This document shows, one piece after another, positions 24,681-33,738 of a stretch of DNA of 45,703 nucleotides. Both the position numbers and the translations under genes were made by a program. Source of the stretch: Spirochaetaceae bacterium (GTDB lineage Bacteria; Spirochaetota; Spirochaetia; CADAEX01); assembly GCA_009780675.1 (NCBI GenBank), contig WQZP01000020.1, positions 1 to 45,703 of the forward strand, given 5' to 3'. Below the pieces are notes generated by a model. That model was not told the origin of the DNA. It ran no database searches and worked only from the letters and a program-made list of their open reading frames with translations. Each line of letters starts with the position of its first letter. Positions within the stretch are counted from its first letter, which is position 1.

Positions 24681-25886
24681 ATGATAGAACACATTTGTGG
24701 AATAAACGCTTTGTTACCCCGCAAATTTGCTGCGGAACAGCGGCGAAGCCACATATCCAAAGTTCTGCTATGGAGTGTATTATCTATTTTGCTTTTTTCT
24801 TTTCTGCAAACAGGGTGCTCGAAAAGACCAGAAATACTTTCTCATGGCGAAGAAGTATATATATATCCTGTCTCAATTTTTTTATTACCCCCTGCACATG
24901 GGGAAGAATGGTTTTATAATGTTAAAGATTTTTCAATAATTACAATGCAGGCAAGACCTCTTATTCCATGGCCCCAGGCTATAAGGATCACAGATATAGC
25001 AGAAACAGAAAATGGAACAATAGTTATTTTAATAAATAGAAAAGGTGTTGTTAGCGTTTGCAGTAATAATGAAGGAGCGCCATTTTGCGGGTCTGAATTT
25101 TTTTCAACAAAAATAACAAATGAAAGTCTTGCTAAATTTACATCTGGCAAAATAATTACAGACAATAATTTTATTTTATGCCATATCTATGCTGATACTT
25201 TTTTTAATGACAATTTTTATGTGCCGCTGTCCCCTTTTATTAAAATTGATATTGATAATAAAAAAAGTATACACAGCCAGCATAATTACCCTGCTATTAT
25301 TAATGATTTTTCACTTATAAATCTTAAAAAAAGAGATGGTAACTGGTTCTCTGCGTGGAAAAAAGTAGATGCCCATGCAACAGTGTTTAAATATTTTATG
25401 CATAATAGTTCTTTGGGTGAGAATGCAATAGAAATAGCAGAATCAAGATTTAAACAGGCCAACTGGTTTTTAAATAATAGCAGTTTATCCGATAGCATAA
25501 AAAAGTTTATTTCAAATATTGCAAAAGCTGAAATAGATAACAATTATATTATTGAAGTTGAGTTAAGAAGCAAAGATAATCCGGTTGTTACAACATATTT
25601 ACTGGGAACAGCAGGAAGCAATAGCAATCATTTTGAAAAAATGTGTATCGCAATAGAGGAAGAAAAACATTTTATTTCTTATAAAGGGAAGATATATTTT
25701 ATTGAAAATGACAGTTTATATCTTCTTTCTGGGGTTGAAAAACTTCCGCCCAATTTCAGATACACTGTATTATATGCTTCCGGGGGAATACTTTATGCAG
25801 CATGGGAAGAGCAGAGCTTTTTTCTTACTGGAGCTTCTGGTCTTACAATAATAGATAAAAAAAGGGTTGATAAAATTCTGCAATAG
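24681..25886 (+). CDS. Predicted lipoprotein, unknown
   Basis: I do not recognise the family. From the ATG at 24681 it has 401 residues. A hydrophobic segment ends in the lipobox LQTGC with Cys46. The 25 or so residues before the hydrophobic part are unusually long, and they are partly encoded by a GC-richer palindrome-like stretch (24716-24750), so the true start may be later, or a repeat may have been inserted. No clear ribosome-binding site is visible. The body looks beta-rich. Its end overlaps the leader of the next gene, and the two probably form one transcript. Confidence 0.75.
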   Translation: MIEHICGINALLPRKFAAEQRRSHISKVLLWSVLSILLFSFLQTGCSKRPEILSHGEEVYIYPVSIFLLPPAHGEEWFYNVKDFSIITMQARPLIPWPQAIRITDIAETENGTIVILINRKGVVSVCSNNEGAPFCGSEFFSTKITNESLAKFTSGKIITDNNFILCHIYADTFFNDNFYVPLSPFIKIDIDNKKSIHSQHNYPAIINDFSLINLKKRDGNWFSAWKKVDAHATVFKYFMHNSSLGENAIEIAESRFKQANWFLNNSSLSDSIKKFISNIAKAEIDNNYIIEVELRSKDNPVVTTYLLGTAGSNSNHFEKMCIAIEEEKHFISYKGKIYFIENDSLYLLSGVEKLPPNFRYTVLYASGGILYAAWEEQSFFLTGASGLTIIDKKRVDKILQ

Positions 25887-25893
25887 TAATTTA

Positions 25894-26589
25894 ATGAAAA
25901 AGATGCTTTATAAAAGATTGGTTCTATTTTTAACTTTATTTTTTCTCACTTTTACGCTTTATGGATTTAATTTCGAATCATACGGCATAAGAGGCGGAGT
26001 TATGTATATCAGGAATACGCACGAGGATAGCGCTCCTTCGCCAGTACTCCCATTTATTGGGGCAAATGTTGGTTTTTCTTTTGGAAGATTTTCTTTCATT
26101 GAGCCTGCTGTTGAGCCTTCTATTACTTTTACCAGGAGTGAACATTTTTGGGCAGAAGATTTGCAAATGGCATTGCCTGCTGAAATCGAATATGCTGATG
26201 CTATTCGATTTTTAAACATTGTTCTTGATTGCCCTCTTATTATAAAATTCACGCTAAAAGAAAATATTGCTTTAGGCGTTTTTGCTGGTCCGGCTATTAT
26301 TATTAGAGTTCCTCTAAAAGCATGGGGGGAAGGGGATTCGCACAGAGCAGATATGTTATCTTATTTTTATGGTGAAAGGTTCTTTTATGCTGAAGTTGGA
26401 GTTCTTTTTGATTGGGTCTATTCTCCAAGACATTCGTTTAAAGCAAGGCTTGATGCATTACTGCCTGTTGATCAGCTGGCAATAAGAGCAAGCGTAACAT
26501 TTTCTTTTATGACTAAAAGCGCTCAGCAGAGAAGAGCTGCTCTTGCACAAGCTTCCACAACAATTGATACTGATACTACTCAAGAATAG
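25894..26589 (+). CDS. Predicted outer-membrane or periplasmic beta protein
   Basis: This is a predicted exported protein of 231 residues starting at the ATG at 25894, 7 bases after the previous stop. A signal peptide of about 22 residues ends near TLYGFNFES. The body alternates polar and hydrophobic residues with many Gly and aromatic residues (YGIRGGVMYIR, IGANVGFSFGRFSF, ASVTFSFM), the pattern of a small eight-strand beta-barrel. A short Ala/Thr-rich tail follows the last strand, unusual for a barrel that ends in Phe. The family is not recognised. Confidence 0.72.
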   Translation: MKKMLYKRLVLFLTLFFLTFTLYGFNFESYGIRGGVMYIRNTHEDSAPSPVLPFIGANVGFSFGRFSFIEPAVEPSITFTRSEHFWAEDLQMALPAEIEYADAIRFLNIVLDCPLIIKFTLKENIALGVFAGPAIIIRVPLKAWGEGDSHRADMLSYFYGERFFYAEVGVLFDWVYSPRHSFKARLDALLPVDQLAIRASVTFSFMTKSAQQRRAALAQASTTIDTDTTQE

Positions 26590-26608
26590 CGCATACTAAG
26601 CAAAGTTT

Positions 26609-27844
26609 TTAAATAAAATCTCTAATATACGCATCGTTTCTGTTATCTTTACTACGGTAAGAAATTATAAGCGAACAAAACCCAGCTGCAATAACATCTA
26701 TAAGAACAGCAAAACCTATAAGAATAGGAATTATTGGCATGAATAATAAATAGCCATCTTCTACCCCTCTACCGTACATTGAACACACAATTGCAAGAAG
26801 CATTATAACACCAGTTCCGGGAACAGAGCAAAGAACAAAAGAAATTATAAAAATAAGAAGCGCTATATAAAGAATTTGTGAAAATTCCACTCCAGTATTT
26901 GTATAAGACCTTAGCATCACTATAAAACAAATTGCCGAAACCATTGCTGTTCCAGGCCTTCCAAGTATTGAAAACAGGGAAATTGAAACAGCGCCTGTTG
27001 GTCTTGATATACCAAGATTTTTATGACAGTGGTGGATAAGCACATTATTTGCCAAATAATTATCTCCGGAAAGAAAACCAGCAATCCCTGCGCCTAAAAT
27101 ACCATAAAGGTATTTATACGGATTTTCCTTAAGCCCTATCAAGTATAAAACAGCTGGAAAAATGAGACAAATTACAAGAACAGATGCAACAAATAAAATC
27201 AGAAAAAGCTGAGAGTAAAGAGCTATCTGGGTTACAGAAGATATCGCAAAAAACATATATGCAGAGAAAAATCCCATGACTGGAGCCATTATTTCTATTA
27301 TAAGACAATTGACGTTATACATTATACGGTTAAATGAATCAAAAAGACTTACAACAGGTTTTGTTATTACTTTGTCAAAACCAAAATTAATTCCAAGAAG
27401 TAAAGCAAGAAACACTGTAGGAATTATAAAATTACCGCCCTCTGAAAAAATACTAAAAAGATTTTTGGGAAATATTTCAAGAAGCTGTGAATAAAAAGAA
27501 GGCAGAGTTTCGATCGTTCTTCTTTCAAGAATAACAGGGATCCTGTCCGGTGAAAAAAGCAATGTTATAAGCACTCCCACTATTGTTGTAACAAACACTG
27601 TGAGGACCAAAACCATTATGGCATTTTTATATACCTGAAAAAATCTTTTGTTAAGAATAAGTTCGTGTACTCCGATTGCCAGAGAAAAAAACACGAGCGG
27701 GTAAAAACTATATCGTCCAATATTTATAAAAACATCAACAAAAGGTCTTATTGCCTGCGCAGCTGCAGCAGAATTATTTGAAAAAATAAGTCCGGCAATA
27801 AGGCCAAGTATAAGGCCTATAAGATACTTAATCCATATTTTCAT
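26609..27844 (-). CDS. Dicarboxylate/amino acid:cation symporter (SDF family), divergent
   Basis: This is a secondary transporter of the SDF/DAACS family, which imports glutamate, aspartate or C4-dicarboxylates with H+ or Na+. From the ATG at 27844 it has 411 residues and about eight helices. The start MKIWIKYLIGLILGLIAG is typical. The family's NMDGT motif is not seen; the corresponding region reads LFSILGRPGTAMV, so ion and substrate use may differ. It lies downstream of the SDR-like gene on the same strand, with repeats between them, and converges on the preceding gene without a visible terminator. Confidence 0.82.
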   Translation of the reverse strand: MKIWIKYLIGLILGLIAGLIFSNNSAAAAQAIRPFVDVFINIGRYSFYPLVFFSLAIGVHELILNKRFFQVYKNAIMVLVLTVFVTTIVGVLITLLFSPDRIPVILERRTIETLPSFYSQLLEIFPKNLFSIFSEGGNFIIPTVFLALLLGINFGFDKVITKPVVSLFDSFNRIMYNVNCLIIEIMAPVMGFFSAYMFFAISSVTQIALYSQLFLILFVASVLVICLIFPAVLYLIGLKENPYKYLYGILGAGIAGFLSGDNYLANNVLIHHCHKNLGISRPTGAVSISLFSILGRPGTAMVSAICFIVMLRSYTNTGVEFSQILYIALLIFIISFVLCSVPGTGVIMLLAIVCSMYGRGVEDGYLLFMPIIPILIGFAVLIDVIAAGFCSLIISYRSKDNRNDAYIRDFI

Positions 27845-27901
27845 AGAAAAACAATATAGAATTACCAATTATAAGTCAATTACTTTATTTAGCCTGCCCC
27901 A

Positions 27902-27940
27902 TACTTGTTTCGGGAAAGTCCCGTACTTGTTTCGGGACGG
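27902..27940. repeat. Short direct and inverted repeats
   Basis: TACTTGTTTCGGGA occurs twice (27902-27915 and 27924-27937) at a 22-base period. Between the copies, CGGGA-AAG-TCCCG forms a small hairpin. It looks like the remains of a dispersed GC-richer palindromic element in the gap between two same-strand genes. Confidence 0.6.
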
Positions 27941-27946
27941 CTTCGC

Positions 27947-28615
27947 CTAAAAAAGTGTGTAACGAAACTGCTTAAACCATTTTCCTTTGGCAGACTTCTT
28001 TTTATCCTGCAATATTGAAAAAACATAGTCTGCCAAAGATTCTGGTGTTTCTTTTCCTGCTTCAAATGCATTTACATTTACAGGCAGGGTGTTATCTTCA
28101 AGAACAGTATTTATAAAACTTTTAAAAAACTCTTTAAATGGATTATTTGAATTTTCCAGCACAAAAAAAAGAGTGGCAGACTTATTATTTCTTGAAAGTT
28201 CGTTTAAAAGCTCGCATGCAATAGAAAGTTGGCTTTTAATATATAAATCAATTGTTTTTTGTATTTCTATTTGACTATATCTATAGAGAACAGTATCTCT
28301 CTCTGGCATGGAAAAGACAATAATAAAATTTTTTGTATCAGGATAGCTTTTAAGATTGAGAATAATATTTTTGGCAGAAAAAGGAGATTTGTAGTTCCAG
28401 TGAAGCTCTGTAAGCATACTTTCTGTTCCCGATTCCAGAGCTTCGGCTTCGCTTTGCTGCTCATTTATTGTTTTTACAACTTTATAGTTGTTTGCTAAAA
28501 ATTTATCAGTAATTTTTTTCCCATAACGGGAACCCTGAGTTATGATAATAACAGACTCTTCCATAGATATAGAAGATTGTATAAATATTTCGTCACTTGT
28601 GTCAACAAAGACCAT
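27947..28615 (-). CDS. Short-chain-dehydrogenase-like protein, probably not a standard enzyme
   Basis: This is a soluble protein of 222 residues. Its second segment (VIIITQGSRYGKKITDKFL) has the strand-loop-helix shape of a Rossmann SDR start, but the Gly-rich motif is degraded. No YxxxK catalytic pair is clear. It may be an SDR-fold protein that has lost catalysis, or an unrelated fold. The ATG at 28615 comes 6 bases after the stop of the M23 peptidase gene, which implies coupled translation. A second ATG at 28564 (MEESVIII) would remove 17 residues and start right at the fold. Confidence 0.6.
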   Translation of the reverse strand: MVFVDTSDEIFIQSSISMEESVIIITQGSRYGKKITDKFLANNYKVVKTINEQQSEAEALESGTESMLTELHWNYKSPFSAKNIILNLKSYPDTKNFIIVFSMPERDTVLYRYSQIEIQKTIDLYIKSQLSIACELLNELSRNNKSATLFFVLENSNNPFKEFFKSFINTVLEDNTLPVNVNAFEAGKETPESLADYVFSILQDKKKSAKGKWFKQFRYTLF

Positions 28616-28621
28616 TGCTCT

Positions 28622-29998
28622 TTAGTGTTCTCTCCAGGCTAAGCGAACATCAATGTATTTTTCATCAATTTCTTGCCTTGCTACAAGAAATCGCTCAAGT
28701 TCACTTCCTGTTAATCTTCTTTCCGGAGGAGTTCTAAGTGTTGAAGGATTTATCTGCTGCCCTCTAAAAATAACCTCATAATGGAGGTGATATCCCGTAG
28801 AAACCCCTGTTGTTCCCACAAACCCAATAACTTCTCCCTGCCTTACGTGTCTTCCCCTTCTCATGCCACTTGCAAAAGCATTCATATGAGCGTAAAGTGT
28901 TTTAAACTCATTTGGATGGCGGATAATAATACAATTACCATATCCTCCGTTCCAGCCAATGAATTCTATTACGCCAGAACCTGCTGCAAGTATTGGAGTA
29001 TTTCTTGGCGCTGCAAAATCAAGGCCCCTGTGCATATGAGTGTAACCTCTAATGGGGTGTGTTCTTCTGCCAAACCCAGATGATAATCTGGCTCCATGTA
29101 TTGGTGTTTTTAGCAAAGTTTTCCTTGCACTATTTCCTTCTCCAGTAAAAAAGTCTGTTCTCCCATCATCCCCTGTAAAACTGTAAATTTTTAAAGTATC
29201 CCTTGCAGTCTCAAGTTCTGCAAAAAGAATATTACCCCTTAAAACAGTTTTCCCATCCAGATTGACCATATCTCTAAAAAGCACTTTAAACCTGTTGCCT
29301 CTATATATATCTCTCTGAAAATCAACATCAAATGAGAAAAGGTGAAACATATCCATAATAACAGAAGAAGGTATGCCCACGCTTCTGGCATCGCTATATA
29401 AGCTACTCTCAATGACCCCGCTTTTTGCAAAATAGCGAGGTACTGTTTCTACTTCAACCACTTTTGCTTCATATGAACCATCTTTATAAACTACCCTTAT
29501 TTCTTCACGCGGAGATCGCCCGATCGTAAGAAGTTCTATAAGCGGAGTTGAATGTTCCCCTTCCTGAGAAATGATAAATTTTATATTTGTGCCTGGCTGA
29601 AGCCTTCTAAGATTAAACAAAGGAGAAAGGCTGTCTATTATTGCCCTTGAGTGGTTGTTTTGTGTCCCAATCTCATTAAGAATTGAAGAAATTGTTTCTC
29701 CCCGCCTTACAGTCACCTCTTTTTCATATCTTATCTGTTCTGCTCTTATCTGCTCTACCAGAGGAATATGTGTGTCGATCCGTTCAATAGCGATATATGG
29801 TCTGGCTCTTCCATTAGCGATATATTGACGACTTTCTACATACTGAATTGTTATTATCAAGAACGTAAAAGCAGCAAAAGCAAATAAAATAGAAAAAATT
29901 TTCCATTTACCTATGTTTTTTGTTATTTTAAAAATTGTATTTTTTATTTTTTGATATGATGATTTTGATTCTTCTTGCCCGAAGCCCTGTAATTCCAT
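28622..29998 (-). CDS. M23 peptidase (MepM-type peptidoglycan endopeptidase)
   Basis: This is a predicted inner-membrane-anchored zinc endopeptidase that cuts peptidoglycan cross-bridges. It has 458 residues. One membrane segment lies at about 33-52, followed by a LysM-like/OapA-type region (about 94-145), a middle domain and an M23 domain (about 295-420). Zinc ligands are His323 and Asp327 in HRGLD and His406 in HLHYE; His371 and His404 complete the site, so it should be active. GGGGG precedes the ATG. The SDR-like gene follows after 6 bases. Confidence 0.93.
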   Translation of the reverse strand: MELQGFGQEESKSSYQKIKNTIFKITKNIGKWKIFSILFAFAAFTFLIITIQYVESRQYIANGRARPYIAIERIDTHIPLVEQIRAEQIRYEKEVTVRRGETISSILNEIGTQNNHSRAIIDSLSPLFNLRRLQPGTNIKFIISQEGEHSTPLIELLTIGRSPREEIRVVYKDGSYEAKVVEVETVPRYFAKSGVIESSLYSDARSVGIPSSVIMDMFHLFSFDVDFQRDIYRGNRFKVLFRDMVNLDGKTVLRGNILFAELETARDTLKIYSFTGDDGRTDFFTGEGNSARKTLLKTPIHGARLSSGFGRRTHPIRGYTHMHRGLDFAAPRNTPILAAGSGVIEFIGWNGGYGNCIIIRHPNEFKTLYAHMNAFASGMRRGRHVRQGEVIGFVGTTGVSTGYHLHYEVIFRGQQINPSTLRTPPERRLTGSELERFLVARQEIDEKYIDVRLAWREH

Positions 29999-30172
29999 TT
30001 AAAAAATCCCCCGAAACAAACTAGGATAAGATACCATAATTGTCGGCACAACACAAGGGTTTCATAACCGCGTATTAATTTCTGCTCTTAGTGTATCTGC
30101 TAAAGAGATACTTAGTCTTCCATCAGCTTTTCAGGTTGCGGTCTTTTTAAAATAGTCAATATATTGCTATTA

Positions 30173-31603
30173 TTAGTCAAAATTTTTGTTAACAGGTATT
30201 TTGATAACAAAAACTACACTATCTTTTTTATTATATGTACTGATGCTCCCGCCATGCTTTTCTATGGCAGCTTTAGCTATTGTAAGCCCAAGACCAGACC
30301 CTTTTGTTGATCTTCCGAATTCACCTCTGTAGAGCCGGTCAAAGATTTTTTCTGCTTCGTTTTCAGGGATATTCCCTTTGTTTTCTATTGTAAATATAGC
30401 CAGATTATCTTCCTTATAAAACCTGATATTTACTTCGGAATCTTGTCCCGCAGAATTATACTGAATACTGTTTTGCACAAGATTGCTAAGCGCTCTGGTT
30501 AAATTATTTATGTCACAGTTGATTGTAAAAGGGTCTACTGTAGCTATCAATTTTATTTTTTTCTCCTGTGCCTGAAACCCAAATCTTTCTTCCAGGATGG
30601 CAATAAGATCATTTGAAGTAATATCTGCGTAAGAAAGCGTTATTTCCTCAGATTCGATTTTTGTCAAGCGATCTACATCTTCAACAAGAATTTCAAGCCT
30701 GTTTAATTCTGTAAGAAGCTTTTCCAACCTTGTTTTTTCCGGAGTCAGAACCCCATCTGCCATTGCCTCAAGCTGAACTTTTATTGCGGTTACCGGAGTT
30801 CTTAAATCGTGCGTTATATCCTGGGTCCACTGTTTTCTTGCTTTCTCTTCCCTGTCAAGAGTTTCCTGAAGAATAGAAGCGCTTTTCCCTATTGATGAAA
30901 TTTCATTCAGGCTGCTTTCCTTAAAAACAACATCTCTGCTGCCCAAAGCGATTTTTTCAAGGCCTGCAGATACAATAGAAGCTTCTTTTGTTATTTTTCC
31001 CGATATAATAGATGTAAAAATCATGGCAACAGCAATAGATGATATTATCCCAAGTAAAAGTATGATTATAACATTTCTGACAAGACGCTGATTTATTGTA
31101 TCACCATCTGTAAACTGTATGGATTGTACCCAAATAAATACTTTGGGTTCTCCGTTTATTATTATTGGAGTCGCCCACGTCAAAAGTTCATTAAGAAACC
31201 GCCTTCCCATCCTCTCTTCGCGCTCTGGAGATCTTTCCTCCGAGTGTCGATTTCCCCTTCTTTCATACCGCTGGAACGATCGCAGAGGGATGTATGGTTT
31301 TTCTATATTGTGGGAAAAAATAATTCCTCTGTCCGGAGATATCAGGAGAAGGTGGAATCTGTCATTAAGATATTGCTCTATTGCCCTTATAAGCGCATCA
31401 TCAGAAACATGAGTTCCATTGCTGCTTTCGTATAACTTCTCAACAGCTCTTGTAATAGAAGCAGCATATCTTTCTTCAGAAGCCTGATACCACCCTTTTA
31501 ACGCAGCATTAAGCCCGGAGAAAATAATAACCGAGACAAATATTAAAAAAATTCCCAAGCTTATGGCAAAGGAAAGTATTACTCTTTTTCGCAGAGATAC
31601 CAT
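30173..31603 (-). CDS. Sensor histidine kinase
   Basis: This is a membrane sensor kinase of a two-component system. It has 476 residues. Two membrane segments (about 8-30 and 177-200) enclose a periplasmic sensor region that holds an odd Arg/Glu-rich stretch (about 112-134). HAMP-like and dimerisation regions follow. The phospho-accepting His265 is in ITHDLRTP, the N-box is LVQNSIQYN and the G-box GSGLGLTIA, so the kinase looks intact. Its ATG overlaps the stop of the response regulator as TAATG. The signal is unknown. Confidence 0.94.
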   Translation of the reverse strand: MVSLRKRVILSFAISLGIFLIFVSVIIFSGLNAALKGWYQASEERYAASITRAVEKLYESSNGTHVSDDALIRAIEQYLNDRFHLLLISPDRGIIFSHNIEKPYIPLRSFQRYERRGNRHSEERSPEREERMGRRFLNELLTWATPIIINGEPKVFIWVQSIQFTDGDTINQRLVRNVIIILLLGIISSIAVAMIFTSIISGKITKEASIVSAGLEKIALGSRDVVFKESSLNEISSIGKSASILQETLDREEKARKQWTQDITHDLRTPVTAIKVQLEAMADGVLTPEKTRLEKLLTELNRLEILVEDVDRLTKIESEEITLSYADITSNDLIAILEERFGFQAQEKKIKLIATVDPFTINCDINNLTRALSNLVQNSIQYNSAGQDSEVNIRFYKEDNLAIFTIENKGNIPENEAEKIFDRLYRGEFGRSTKGSGLGLTIAKAAIEKHGGSISTYNKKDSVVFVIKIPVNKNFD

Positions 31604-32301
31604 TATGATTTTTCCTGTTTGCCTTCAAACTTGTAACCAAAACTCCTTATTGTTTTGATCCAGTTCTGGCTTTTCATTTTTGATCTGATATTTTTTATGT
31701 GAGTATCAATGATCCTTTCAGAGCCATCATAAAGATAATCAAGACTTTCCCCAAGCAGTTTTTCGCGGGAAAGAACTATCCCTGAATTCTCGGAAAGATA
31801 ACTTATTATTTTCCACTCTGCTGCGGTTAGATCAATACTCTTTCCATTCTCTTTGATTGTATGGCTGTTTTTATCGATCTCAAGAATATCATTTTCTAAA
31901 ATCCATTTTGATGTAACATTGCCACTTTCCGGCAAAGAGGGCGCTGTTCTTTTTAAAACTGCCTCAACACGCAGCACCAGTTCGCGCGGGGAAAAAGGCT
32001 TTACAACATAATCATCAGCCCCTATTTCAAAACCTGTAATCCTGTCAGACTCCTGGTCTCTTGCTGTAAGAAATATAAAAGGGACATTGCTTTTTTTTCT
32101 TATCTGTTTCGCGAGATTAAAGCCATTTCCATCCGGCAACATTACATCGATAATAATTATGTCTGGCTTTTTTACATCTATTGATTCAAGTACATTGGCG
32201 GTCTTGCCAAATTGCACAACTTCGTGCTCATTTAGTTCAAGATACCCTTTTACAGCTTCGCGTATAGCTTCGTTATCTTCGATAATATATATTCTTGCCA
32301 T
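31603..32301 (-). CDS. OmpR/PhoB-family response regulator
   Basis: This is the partner of the histidine kinase encoded just downstream. It has 232 residues. The receiver domain (1-118) has the acidic pair Glu8-Asp9, phospho-accepting Asp52 (IIIDVMLPDG) and the conserved Lys in VVKPFSP. A winged-helix DNA-binding domain covers about 130-225 and ends with IRSFGYKFE. No Shine-Dalgarno site lies close to the ATG. A -10-like box ends 6 bases before it, so the message may be leaderless. Confidence 0.95.
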   Translation of the reverse strand: MARIYIIEDNEAIREAVKGYLELNEHEVVQFGKTANVLESIDVKKPDIIIIDVMLPDGNGFNLAKQIRKKSNVPFIFLTARDQESDRITGFEIGADDYVVKPFSPRELVLRVEAVLKRTAPSLPESGNVTSKWILENDILEIDKNSHTIKENGKSIDLTAAEWKIISYLSENSGIVLSREKLLGESLDYLYDGSERIIDTHIKNIRSKMKSQNWIKTIRSFGYKFEGKQEKS

Positions 32302-32307
32302 ATTGGT

Positions 32308-32336
32308 AGTATAAAACTCCTGATGAAAATGATAAA
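32308..32336 (-). promoter_or_regulatory. Candidate leaderless promoter of the two-component operon
   Basis: On the minus strand TTTATC (32336-32331) is 17 bases from TATACT (32313-32308), and the ATG follows after only six bases. Transcription would start at or next to the start codon. The -35 match is weak and the -10 match good. Confidence 0.4.
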
Positions 32337-32441
32337 TCTGTTTTTTGGGGATTTTACCTGGTTTTTATGAAGAATTTGTGTAGAAAACAGGCCGGACATC
32401 GCAGGGCAGGTCATTTTGGTGCGTCGCGGCAGCGCAATCCA

Positions 32442-32471
32442 TTGCAATAGCAGCTTTCTATAGTATATATT
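32442..32471 (+). promoter_or_regulatory. Candidate leaderless promoter of pepT
   Basis: TTGCAA (32442-32447) and TATATT (32466-32471) are 18 bases apart; the ATG follows the -10 box by 7 bases, and no ribosome-binding site is present. The arrangement mirrors that of the divergent response-regulator gene. Confidence 0.4.
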
Positions 32472-32478
32472 TAACCCT

Positions 32479-33738
32479 ATGCATGATCATAGCAGATTAA
32501 AAAATGAAGAAAAAAAACTTCTCGAAAGATTTATAAAATATGTAAAAATTGAAACTACCTCTTCGGCTGATTCGCAGAGTTCACCATCAACAAGTTGCCA
32601 GTGGGATTTGCTAAATCTGCTCAAGCAGGAGCTTATTGAAATTGGGGCAGAAGATGTACTTCTCGATGAAAACGGATATATAATCGCAAGGATTCCCCCT
32701 TCTATTGGATATGAAAAAACCCCTGCGATTGGTTTTCTTGCCCATGTTGATACAGCTGCGGATGTTTCAGGGAAAAATGTTAACCCTATTGTCCATGAAA
32801 ATTATAATGGAGAAACCATAAAACTTGACGGAACAGAGATTGCCCCCTCAAAATTTCCTGACCTTGAAAAATATAAAGGCGAGACGATTATCACTTCTGA
32901 TGGTAATACTCTTTTGGGCGCAGATGATAAGGCAGGTGTTGCGGAAATTATGACTGCTGCTGAGTATATCATCACCCATAAAGAGATAAAACATGGCCCT
33001 ATAGAGATTTTTTTTACCCCTGATGAAGAAATAGGGCGCGGAATGGCAAAATTTCCTCTTGAAAAAGTAAAATCACTCTTTTGTTATACACTTGATGGTG
33101 ATGGCGAAGGATCAATAGAAATGGAGTGTTTTAATGCATGTTCCGCAACTGTAGAAATAAAGGGAAATGTAATACATCTTGGAAAAGCGCGCGGAAAACT
33201 TATAAATGCTGTAAAACTTGCTTCTGAGTTTGTGCAGATGTTCCCTTCGCAGGAGAGCCCGGAAGCCACAGATGGCAGGTATGGCTACTATTGCGCGCAC
33301 GGAATATCCGGCAATCTTGGGGAAGCTAAAGTAGATCTGTTATTAAGGGATTTTGATAAAACTAATATGGAAAAGCGGATGAAAGCAGTAGAATCAGCAG
33401 CGAAAACACTGAAATTTTTATATCCCGGAAGTTCAGTAGATGTATCTTTTAAACGACAGTACAGTAATATGGTAGATCATATTGGCAAAGAGAGTTTGGG
33501 AATAAAACTACTTTTTGAGGCTGTAAAAAAAAGCGGAACAGAGCCTGTTGAGAAAATAATCCGGGGTGGAACAGATGGGGCAAGACTTAGCGAGATGGGT
33601 ATTCCTTGCCCAAATATTTTTACAGGCGGGCATAATTATCACAGCAGGGAAGAGTGGGCAGTTCTTTCCTCTATGGTCAAAGCTTCAGATGTGATTATTA
33701 CACTTACAGAACTTTGGGCTAATTCTACAAAGCAATAG
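32479..33738 (+). CDS. pepT: Peptidase T (tripeptide aminopeptidase)
   Basis: PepT is a cytoplasmic zinc aminopeptidase of family M20B that removes the N-terminal residue from tripeptides. It has 419 residues, the usual size. Metal and catalytic motifs are visible in order: GFLAHVDTAADV, LGADDKAGVAE, FTPDEEIGRGM and, near the C-terminus, IRGGTDGARLSEMGIPCPN and GGHNYHS. The ATG at 32479 has no visible ribosome-binding site. It probably serves peptide nutrition in a host- or community-associated organism. Confidence 0.96.
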   Translation: MHDHSRLKNEEKKLLERFIKYVKIETTSSADSQSSPSTSCQWDLLNLLKQELIEIGAEDVLLDENGYIIARIPPSIGYEKTPAIGFLAHVDTAADVSGKNVNPIVHENYNGETIKLDGTEIAPSKFPDLEKYKGETIITSDGNTLLGADDKAGVAEIMTAAEYIITHKEIKHGPIEIFFTPDEEIGRGMAKFPLEKVKSLFCYTLDGDGEGSIEMECFNACSATVEIKGNVIHLGKARGKLINAVKLASEFVQMFPSQESPEATDGRYGYYCAHGISGNLGEAKVDLLLRDFDKTNMEKRMKAVESAAKTLKFLYPGSSVDVSFKRQYSNMVDHIGKESLGIKLLFEAVKKSGTEPVEKIIRGGTDGARLSEMGIPCPNIFTGGHNYHSREEWAVLSSMVKASDVIITLTELWANSTKQ

